From: Sphingobacteriales bacterium
GTDB taxonomy: Bacteria > Bacteroidota > Bacteroidia > Chitinophagales > JADIYW01
NCBI GenBank assembly: GCA_016721245.1
Contig: JADKIQ010000007.1
Coordinates: 124,001-188,000 of the forward strand
Length of the DNA: 64,000 nt
Reading direction: 5' to 3'
Part shown: piece after piece, positions 1-10,100 of the stretch
Layout: each line of letters starts with the position of its first letter
How positions within the stretch are numbered: position 1 is the first letter of the stretch
Notes under the pieces: generated by a model
Database searches by the model: none
What the model was told of the DNA's origin: nothing
Seen by the model: the letters and a program-made list of their open reading frames with translations, nothing else
Translations under genes and position numbers: made by a program

Positions 1-2788
1 TCAAAATTAATTGATAAGGTGAGCAACCTGTTCTTATAGAATCTAAACCAATTAATGCTGTAGGAAATGGTAAAACTTTAAGAAGAGTATCCTTGCTAAT
101 TAAACCACATTCATTATCAATTTCAAATCTTAATTTAACCTGAATTGTAGAATCTGTATTATTGAAGATATTAAATGGCCCAGGAAATGCATATTGATTT
201 ATGACTGTATCATTTACAGGAGAATCACTTATAATCCATTTGTAATTATTATTAGGATTAAAAGGATCAGTAGCTGAAAATTGAATTGCCAATGGGGAAC
301 AACCTTTTACTGGATTAATATTGAAATCTGCTGATGGTGGTGGAACCTTAACATTCACCCCGTTCAATGGGGAGATATAAAAGTTGTTTCCAACAATACA
401 TGTCGGACAATCTGTACTAGACCATGCACCTCCAGAGGGATTGCCATTTAAAGTGATAAAATTATCGTGGCTGCAGACACTGATATTCTGTACAACTGAA
501 CTTACTCCATTTACATTTATTCTTACAGTATCAAAACGTTCGCACTGATCAAATCCATATTTGTAAATGATGTCTTCAGGTCCTGCATTTATGGGATCAA
601 AATAAGTTACATTATTCACTACGGATAAATTGTTGCCAACAAAAGTGCCTCCGGCTAATGAAGGCGTTAATGCAATTTTTGTTGAGCCTTTACAAACGGT
701 ATAGTTATTTAACGGAGAAACAATGGATACATTAACAGGTAAAAACACGGTAAAAGTATCTGCAAAATTAAAATTGCCGCATGCATTAACAAGATTTGCT
801 TTTACAATATGCTGACCACCACCTAAATTAACCGGGAATATTGAGGTCGCTATATTATCGATTAGGTAGGTAGCGCTATTGAAATATGGATTCGGCTTAT
901 AACTGACTGAAATGCATGCATCGGGTTGCGGTATCAGGCTGAGATTTGCTGAGACTACGGATATGTTCACCGTATCTTTTCTTTCACAATTAGCAATACC
1001 ATAAGCATAAACAATCTGGTAATTTCCATCGTTCACTGGATTAAAGAAAGTGGAATCTGATCTTATAATAATATTACTTCCTGTGAAAGTGCCTCCATTA
1101 AAATTAGTTTTTAGAAACACGGGTGCTGTATTTTTACAAAGCACTTCATTATCCGGAGGTGATAAAATCTGGACATTTTGCGGAACTGTCACATTAAATG
1201 TATCTGACAGAACTTTTGTTCCACAGGCATTAGTAAGCGATACACTTACTATGTGGTTGCCGGAGTTTAATACAACAGGAAAACTACTTACAGGGGTATT
1301 ATCTACCTTGTAAGAAGCATTCGGGTTATATGGATTAGGCGTGTAATTTATTGAAAGACAAACATCGGGTTGGGCTGTCAGCGACAATTGGTCTGCGATT
1401 ACAGTTATAGTGATACTAGCTGATCTTTGGCAATTGCCTGTTCCATAGTTATAGGTAACCGTGAAGTTTCCAGTATTGACAGGATTAAAGAAAGAGGAAT
1501 CATTTCTGACTACAATAGTGCCACCACTAAAACTTCCTCCTTCAATATTTGGCTTTAAATAAACATAGGGACTGTTTTGGCATACCGTCTGATTATTGGC
1601 TGGCGATACAATCTGTACGTCTTGTGGACCAGAAACAACAAATGCATCTGTTTTTGTTTGTGTTCCACATGCATTGGAAAGAGTAGCAGATACTGTATGA
1701 GATCCTATGTTTAAGGTTATGGGAAATGAATTTACAATTACATTATCTACTTTATAAACCGCTGCGGTTATATATGGACTAGGCGTATAACTAAAGGAAT
1801 TACATACATCTGGTTGTGGGTTCAGAGTTAGCTGAACGGCATCTATTACTTCAAATCTCAGTGTTGTTGTATCTGGTATTGGGCAATCATTCCTGACAGT
1901 CAATTGTATCGTATAATTTCCTGCCAAAATAAATCGTATGTAAGGTATTCTAGCTGTATCATGATTGGGTACTGGTAGCCAGTTATATCCAGAGCTATTT
2001 CCTGATATTACATCCCACTCATAAGTATTTTCATTGAGTGACGGTATTCCATTAAGTTTAACTAATCCTCCTGAACCTAAGCAAACCTTTATTGGATCTG
2101 TAAGTGGTGTAACCGCACCCGAATCTACTTTTGGGATAGATACTGGAGGATCAATTACAGTAATTGTTTTTGTTGCTGTAGCATTTCCACATTCATTGGT
2201 GACTGTTTCTCTAATTGTAAAAGTACCTGAAGTATTATATGTTTGAATGGAAGTGCTTGCCGTTGATGTATTTCCATTTCCAAAATTCCATAAGTATGAT
2301 GTAATAGTTCCTACTGGACATGAATTATCTCTAAAAGTTACTTGGCCGCCCTTGCAAATTGTATTGTCACTTATACTAAAATCCGCTTTTGGAGGATTAA
2401 GAAAGGTTGGAAAAAAAGCATTATTCAGTGGGACTGCTTCACCCTGATTATAGGTGTCTAATCTTACAATTCCTTCTTGGCTTGCTATGCATGTATTAAA
2501 GAAATTAGCAAGATTAAATATTAGAAATTGATTTGAAGGATTATTGGATCCAGGAATGGTTCTGGTCTGCTGTGCACCTCCAATTGTCGGGCTCCACGTT
2601 AATACAAACCTATCAATAACTTTAGGATATCCAGCTGGCACTCTAATTACAACTTCTAAAGTAAATTGAGCCTGGTTAATACAAATCCTTTGTCTTCCAT
2701 CAACAGTAGAAACGGTTGGTTCTGATATTTGTGCAATAAGGACTGATGAAGTTAATAAAAGTAATATGGTAAAGATAAATTTGTTCAT
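1..2788 (-). CDS. Giant PKD-repeat surface adhesin, SprB-like (5' part only)
   Basis: The reading frame is open from an ATG at 2788 down to the left window edge, about 929 codons, with no stop reached, so the C-terminus is missing. Residues 1-19 form a signal peptide ending in IAQ. After an N-terminal domain there is a PKD-like module (SYLWNFGNGNTST), then at least three ~165-residue repeats of the type NYTPNPYN...YKVDN...VSLTNACGT...NFTVTYNYGTGNCQR. Such multi-repeat proteins are exported by T9SS in Bacteroidota and serve as adhesins or gliding adhesins. The start lies 3 bp after the stop of the PorP/SprF gene, so the two are translationally close and likely form one unit. A C-terminal sorting domain is expected outside the window but is not seen. 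Confidence 0.85.
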   Translation of the reverse strand, partial: MNKFIFTILLLLTSSVLIAQISEPTVSTVDGRQRICINQAQFTLEVVIRVPAGYPKVIDRFVLTWSPTIGGAQQTRTIPGSNNPSNQFLIFNLANFFNTCIASQEGIVRLDTYNQGEAVPLNNAFFPTFLNPPKADFSISDNTICKGGQVTFRDNSCPVGTITSYLWNFGNGNTSTASTSIQTYNTSGTFTIRETVTNECGNATATKTITVIDPPVSIPKVDSGAVTPLTDPIKVCLGSGGLVKLNGIPSLNENTYEWDVISGNSSGYNWLPVPNHDTARIPYIRFILAGNYTIQLTVRNDCPIPDTTTLRFEVIDAVQLTLNPQPDVCNSFSYTPSPYITAAVYKVDNVIVNSFPITLNIGSHTVSATLSNACGTQTKTDAFVVSGPQDVQIVSPANNQTVCQNSPYVYLKPNIEGGSFSGGTIVVRNDSSFFNPVNTGNFTVTYNYGTGNCQRSASITITVIADQLSLTAQPDVCLSINYTPNPYNPNASYKVDNTPVSSFPVVLNSGNHIVSVSLTNACGTKVLSDTFNVTVPQNVQILSPPDNEVLCKNTAPVFLKTNFNGGTFTGSNIIIRSDSTFFNPVNDGNYQIVYAYGIANCERKDTVNISVVSANLSLIPQPDACISVSYKPNPYFNSATYLIDNIATSIFPVNLGGGQHIVKANLVNACGNFNFADTFTVFLPVNVSIVSPLNNYTVCKGSTKIALTPSLAGGTFVGNNLSVVNNVTYFDPINAGPEDIIYKYGFDQCERFDTVRINVNGVSSVVQNISVCSHDNFITLNGNPSGGAWSSTDCPTCIVGNNFYISPLNGVNVKVPPPSADFNINPVKGCSPLAIQFSATDPFNPNNNYKWIISDSPVNDTVINQYAFPGPFNIFNNTDSTIQVKLRFEIDNECGLISKDTLLKVLPFPTALIGLDSIRTGCSPYQLIL

Positions 2789-2791
2789 AAA

Positions 2792-3817
2792 TTAAAAATT
2801 TACACAAGGAATAGTTTTTTTATCCTTGCAATGTTCTCTGTTTTTAAATACATCATTATTAAACGTAAGGCTTACTTCAAAAGCTCCTACTGATTTACTT
2901 GCTTTTACTAGTTTGGAAATATTAATATCGTAGTTAACGAGTATAATATAATTTCTGTAACTAACCCCTACTTTTGGAATTACAGCATCTCCGTATCGAT
3001 ATGCCACACCAAAAATTATACTATTGTCAATTCTTTTCTTTTGGCTGTATATATAAGAACATTCCAAACCCATAGTGTATTCCTTTGCAGGCCCTTCAAA
3101 TTGAAGATTATAGTATGGGTTAATTTTCACTTTAGTTGTTGCGGAGATGTTTACACTGCCCTGTGTAGTATATCTCAAATACTGTTTAATATCCTTATTT
3201 TTTACGAAACTAATATTTTGTCTGGCTAGATTATAAAAAGCACCACCTAAGAAAATAGATACTTTTTTGTTAGGAAAAATTCCAAACCCTATACCTGCAG
3301 CAATATTAAAATAATTGCTTTTCTTTAAAATATCCGGATCTGTCAAATAGATGGATTCGTATTGATTATAGAATTGACTGCCGGTTTGAGCTTTAGATAA
3401 ATCAATGGTTCTGAATGTATATCCTGTTTGTAATCCGAATAATATTTGGCTCTTCTTTTTCTTGTCTAAGAACTGTGAGTAAGAAAGAGATAGATTTAAC
3501 TGAGAAGTATTAAGATTTAATGAACCTGCTTTATCATAGGCATATGAAATACCCACATTTAATTTTTTAGAACAAAAGAAACCTGTATTATTATCCAATA
3601 CAGAGATCTCTGTATTAGTCATGATAGTGGTATATGCTTTTGAAAAAGTTTCAAATTGTGAACGATAAACTAACTGACTTTTAAAATCATACTTTGAATT
3701 TCCGACAAGTGCAGGATTTAAAGTTACCGTGCTATTTTTTATATCAGAAAAATGAATCTCTTGTGCATATAATAAATGAATTGAAAAAAAAATCAGTGTA
3801 TATAAAATTAGTTTCAT
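2792..3817 (-). CDS. PorP/SprF family T9SS outer-membrane protein
   Basis: 341 residues with a signal peptide (cleavage after YAQ) followed by the family's typical opening EIHFSD...TLNPALVG and alternating beta-strand segments with aromatic girdles to the C-terminus, consistent with an outer-membrane beta-barrel. PorP/SprF proteins accompany giant T9SS substrates and are needed for their secretion or surface anchoring. Here it sits immediately upstream of the giant repeat protein (3 bp gap), so it is probably that protein's dedicated partner; in the classical flavobacterial locus the order is sprB then sprF, so the order is reversed here. Family assignment is firm; the partner assignment is inferred from position. 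Confidence 0.88.
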   Translation of the reverse strand: MKLILYTLIFFSIHLLYAQEIHFSDIKNSTVTLNPALVGNSKYDFKSQLVYRSQFETFSKAYTTIMTNTEISVLDNNTGFFCSKKLNVGISYAYDKAGSLNLNTSQLNLSLSYSQFLDKKKKSQILFGLQTGYTFRTIDLSKAQTGSQFYNQYESIYLTDPDILKKSNYFNIAAGIGFGIFPNKKVSIFLGGAFYNLARQNISFVKNKDIKQYLRYTTQGSVNISATTKVKINPYYNLQFEGPAKEYTMGLECSYIYSQKKRIDNSIIFGVAYRYGDAVIPKVGVSYRNYIILVNYDINISKLVKASKSVGAFEVSLTFNNDVFKNREHCKDKKTIPCVNF

Positions 3818-4113
3818 GGTTTAGCTAAGTTAATCTAAAATGCTGAATGCAAAAAATCAATTTAATATTGTTTAATAAGCCTATTCTTCTTTAGAATGCA
3901 TATCAGCTCTACTGTCATTTATTTAATATTGAGCCAGCTTTACTAATTAATAAAAATATAGATAGGAAGACACTTTTATTTTATAAATATTATTAATCAT
4001 ATTGGAACTTTAATTTTTAAGCCGTAATTATAATAAGCTTCTAAAATATAGGCTTATGAAGTAAGCTATGCTAAAACCAATTAATAGCAAAATATCTATT
4101 CAGAATAGAAAAT

Positions 4114-7100
4114 TTACTTCACCACCTCTATCGGATACGTTTTAAATTTATCCTCTATCATAATCTTTAAATAATAAATACCAGATGCAAAGTTGCTAAT
4201 ATCAAAAGTAAACTCAGAAAGATTAAAAATTCTAATTTTATCAGAATAAAGTAGTTGACCTAAGTTATTAATAATCTCTACATCTCCATTCCCTTCCTTA
4301 ACATTACCTATTGTAAATTTGATAATTCCGTTTGATGGATTGGGATAAATTGAAATATTTATATCGTTTTTATTATCCTTAATTCCTGTAACAATCTGAA
4401 CAAAAATACTATCCTTCTTTAAGTTCGAGCATCCATTAACATCAGTGTAGGTATAAGTAATAACATGCATTCCGGGACCTGCAGCAGAGGGACTAAATAT
4501 TCCTCCTGTAACTCCAGCACCACTATAACTACCACCTATCGGCAAACCTCCACTTAAACTAAACGGTGCTGTATTTAAACTAACTGTATCAATTAAACTT
4601 AAAGTAACTGTCGGTAAAGGCAGAACAATCACAACTGCTGTATCTCTTTTAGAACATCCGCCGCTCGCTGTCACTAATACAGAATAAGTATTTCCTTGGT
4701 TAACAGTAATTGTCTGTGTTGTAGCACCAGTACTCCATGAATAACTTGCACCAATATTTCCGGCATTTAAAGTTACAGATTGACCAAAGCAAATAGAAGT
4801 ATCACGAAGTCCGATGTTTAAATTATTACTTACAGTCATTACAGCTGAATCACGTTTTATACACCCAAAAGTATTAGTAACCTGTACCCAGTATAATCCT
4901 GCACTATTGGCTGATAGCTGTTGGCTCGTTGCATTATTTTGCCACAAATATGTTGAACCAATGTTCCCTGCATCAAAGGTATAGCTCCCACCCGGACAGA
5001 TATTTACATCAGGTAAATTAATAGAAGGTAATGGATTAACGCTTACCAATACAGTATCTTTTGTAGAACATCCATTGGTAGTTCCTGTCACAATATAACT
5101 GGTAGTTGATATAGGTGCGACAGTATTACCAGCAGTATTTACTCCATTGCTCCAGGCGTAGGTAGTTGCTCCGGTTGCTGTTAATGAAACAGATTTTCCG
5201 GTACATATTACTGTATCTCTGCCTGCGTTGGTAGAAGGTAAAGGTTTCATTGTTACTATTGCAGTATCTCTTCCAGTACATCCTCCACTACCGGTTACAA
5301 TTACAGAATAACTTCCACCCTGATTTACGGATATGCTTTGTGTCTGTGCTCCATTACTCCATAAATACGTTGCTCCCGGATTGCCTGCATTTAAAGTAAC
5401 AGGCTGTCCTTGGCATACGGTTGTATCTCTTAAATTAATAACCAAAGAAGGGGTTAGGCTTACAGTAGCTGAATCACGTTTTACACATCCAAATGTATTG
5501 GTTACCTGCACCCAGTATAAACCTGCGGTACTAGCTGTCAATTGTCGGTTGGTAGTACTGTTTTGCCACAAATATGACGAACCGGGATTTCCGGCATCAA
5601 AGGTATAGCTGCCACCTGGGCAAATATTTACATCCAGTATATTAACTATCGGTAATGGATTGACGCTTACCAGTACGGTATCTTTTGTAGAACATCCATT
5701 GGTAGTTCCTGTCACAATATAACTGGAAGTGGATATGGGAGTCACTGTATTAGCAGCCGTATTTACTCCATTGCTCCAGGCATAGGTAGTTGCTCCAGTC
5801 GCTGTTAATAAAACAGACTTTCCGGTACATATTGCTGTATCTCTTCCTGCGTTGGTAGTAGGTTTAGGCTTTACAGTAATAGTCACACTTTCTGTATCTG
5901 AACCACAAGTGGAAGTTCCTATTACATTGTACGTAGTTGTTATTGCAGGATTAGCTTTTACAATACTTCCAGTACTTGTATTTAATCCTGTAGTTGGATA
6001 CCACGTATAACTATTTGCACCACTTGCTGTTAAAGTAACAGTATCACCCTGGCAAATAGTAGTTAGAGTAACACTCAATCCTACCTGTAATACAGATGAA
6101 ACAGTAACGGTGGTGAATGCTGTATCTAAACATCCGTATTGATCTGTTCCAATTACCCTGTAAGTAGTATTACTTCCGGGTGTTGCAGTTACTGTTGATC
6201 CGGTTGTGTTGTTTAATCCAGTGGATGGCGACCATATATAAGTTACTGCTCCTGTAGCCACAAGCTGGGTAGATGTACCTGTACAAATGGAAACATTAGG
6301 AGATACACCTACATTTGGCACAGTAACACTAATGTAATTTACTTTCCTTAAAGTATCTTTTACTCCCTGGCTGTTTGTTGCTATAAGTGTAACAGTATAA
6401 AATCCAGGAGTATTGTAAGTATGAGAAGGATTCATTGTAGTAGAAGAATCCCCATCGCCAAATTTCCACAGATAACTTACAGCTGCTGTACTTTGATTAG
6501 TAAAGGTAACTGTACCTCTGTAGCAGAGCGTGGTATCATTAGCAATAAATTTGGCTTTTACAGGTGCTACAACATTAAAAGTATCATTTGTCACTCCACT
6601 CCATGAATCCGTTAAGTCTTTAAATTGGAAATGTACAGTATGGGCACCAGTAGCCAAAGATGATACATCAATATTTGAAACCAATTCGTGTGGATTTACT
6701 GGCGATGGCAATATTACGGTGGTGATATTTGAGGTACTTCTGTCATACCAATAACGATAGGCAGAAACATTATTCACAGGTGCAGTAGTAGTACCGTTTT
6801 TATAAAATAATTGTGACAATACACTACTCCATTGTGTTCCGCTGTCTTTAAATCGGATATTTATAGTATGCACGCCAGGCTGCAGTGAGGTTGCGCTTAC
6901 ACCTGTGTTTAGATTTAATATCTTTTGAGGACTAACAGTTGTACTTACTTTTCCTGCATAATTATCGTCAAACCAATATTCATAATCAGTGATATTATTA
7001 ACAGCATTGTTATCCATTAAACCTTTATAAAATAAAGAACTTAATACGGAAGACCATTGCTTACCACTGTCTTTAAAACGAATATTCAATACATGCACAC

Positions 7101-10100
7101 CTGTTGTTAAACCAGATGTATTTAATCCGGTATTCAAATTCAATACTTTTTGTGCTGACACAGTAATTGTTGTTTTACTGGCAAAATTGTTATCAAACCA
7201 ATATTCATAGTCTGTGATATTATTAATGGTATTATTATCCTCTAAGCCTTTATAAAATAAAGAACTTAACACAGATGACCATTTATCCTGATTATCTATA
7301 AAACGGATATTTAAAGTATGTACTCCTGTTGACAATGTATTAACAGGTATTCCTGTATTTAAATTATAAGCATAAACATGTGGTGTGCTCACAAAGGTGC
7401 GGCTGTTGCTATTATCATCAAACCAGTATTCATAACCTGTTATAGAATAATTACTTCCTAACGGAGAAATATTGGCAGTATAAGTTGCAGAAAAACCGGG
7501 ATAATTATTTTGTCCATCTGATTGAAAACGAACTAACATTTGCCCTGATGTTGATGTAAAAGTACGGGAAATTACATTACCGGTTAGGATACCTAATAAC
7601 GGTGAATTTACCGTTGCACCATCATATACTAAAATCCCATCATTACCAGGCTCCACGTCACAAGGTGAAATGGTTAACTCAATAGATGTAGCATTAGCAG
7701 GTTGTATCAGCCATCTGCAATCTGAATTAGATTGATAATTAGAGGCACTACTTCCATCTGTAAAAGTCCCAGTAGCAGCAGTTAAAGAAGTAGTACCGGA
7801 ACAGAACTGTCCTGTTGAACTGGTATAATGTGCATTCCATCCTTTTGCGGTGGTACGTCCATCGGTGTGGAAAACCAGAAATAGAGCGTTTCCTGATGAT
7901 GTTATAGGTGCTGGGACTTCGCTGCCTGCATAAGTTCCCAATAGAGTGGCGTTAGCATTCTGTCCATCATATACGTTCACATAATCATAGTACGTACCTG
8001 GCAATCCTACAGGAGGATCTTCTACATCTAAAGAATCAAAAGTAAGTGTAACAGAAGAAGCACCTGTTGGTTTAATCAACCAGTTACAATCCAAACGATT
8101 CTGGTAATCCACACTGCCACTTCCATCACTTAATGTACCTGTTGCAGTCGTTAAAGTTTGAGTCCCGGAACAATACGATGAACCTGAGGAAGTATAATTC
8201 GAAGACCATCCTGCAGCTGTTGTTCTTCCATCTGAAGTAAACACTACCAACATTTCTCCACTGTTGGCAATTAATGCTGAAGGCAAAGAAGTTCCTGAAA
8301 ATGTTCCCAACACAGGAGCATAGGTATTATTTCCATTATATACGGTTACAAAGTCATAATTCAGTTCAGTATTAAAAGCTGTAAAATTAAGGGTAACGTT
8401 GGAAGCACCTGGTGGAGCAATCAGCCACGAGCATTCCGCATTATTTACATAGTTGCTGGCACCACTTCCGTCTGTTATAGTTCCTGAAGCTGATGTAAGA
8501 GATTGCAAACCACTACATGAACTGGTTGCTGAAGAATTGGAGGTATATTTTATACTCCAACCTTGGGCGGTATTCGCTGCATCTGTTTTAAATCGAACTA
8601 AAACCTGACTGCCGGATACAACAATAGAATCCGGAAAAGTAGTACCGGAATAAACACCAATCCTTGGTGAAGTTAAAGTATTGCCATTATAAACAATAAC
8701 CGTGTCTTTTCCACTTTCCGTATTAAGGTAATTAAATTTTAAAGTTATAGTCGTTGCTCCACTTGGTTTAATTAACCATTTACAATCCAAATTATTTTGA
8801 TAATCCGCTGTGCTACTCCCGTCATCAAAGGTGCCTGATGGTGAAGTTAAATCTGTTATACTTTGACATTGGGTAACAGCTCCACTTCCTGGTGTATTCC
8901 ATAAGTTTACTGCATAAAATGCATTATAGACTTGTCGTTGAGTATTGGAATTCAAACCAAAATATCCTGCCGTAAACCAATTAGCTTCCGTTCTAAAATC
9001 CAAAAAAGAAGCATTCGTATTTAACCTGTCTAATGTTTTATAAACAATAAAACAAGCTGTATCAAAATTTATAGGACTCACTGAATATGCATTACCAACG
9101 GTATTCGTACCACTCTTTCCAGTGCATAATAAATAAAACCAATGTCCCAATACTGTAGCATACTTATAGGCCGGGGAAAAACCTTGATCTACTCTCCATA
9201 TTGAATCAAGATAACAACTTGCCCCTCTTCTGTTTGGTGGTAACAATATAGTTCCAGGGTCTTCTAATGATCGCATAAATGGGCTTGTAATTGTTACACT
9301 ATCTCCAATTTTCCAATTCCACGTTGATGGATTTGAATATCTGTCAATAGCGATTCCTAACATATCTGCCACAGCCTCATTTACTGCTCTTGTTTCTGGA
9401 TAGTTTTCATTTACAATCAAATTAGAAATCTCACCAACGATATGATGTGTGTACTCATGTCCTAATATCTCAGTTTTTGTAACAGGTTTACTTTTTATTC
9501 CGTCGCCAAGTCCATAAATCATTATTCTTCTTCCAAAAAATGATGGTGGAACTGCTCCTGCATTATTTGTATAATCTGATGGGTCATTAGGTGCAAAATG
9601 TCCTTTTATATATGTATAATTTTCTATAAGGCTTCCATTACCATCAAAACTTAATCTATTTAACTTGTTCTTAAAAAAGTCATATGATTTCTCCATACCC
9701 CAATGTATATCCAGAACAGGATTCTTTCTAAAAACTATTGAGTAACTTCCGGATGTTCCTCCATTTGGTCCTATAGAATTGTAAGTATAATTACCTGCTT
9801 CTCCCGGCAATGCAAAACCACCAAGAAAAGTATTTGAAGTTATATCTTCATCGTAAAAATTTATAGTGTACGGTGGGTCGTTTAACAATACTTTAAAATA
9901 AAGTGGTATTCTATATGGTGGATAGGAATTATTAAATACTTCAGATGTATAAACCACCTGGTTAGTTGCATTTTTAATAGTAAAAAAGACATCAGGTCCT
10001 GTAAGTAGATTTTCAAAATCATTTTTCCATGCATCATCACCAGTATTAATTCTTAAATCTTCCAGATAAGGAACTTGTCCCCAATTATTATCCGCATCAT

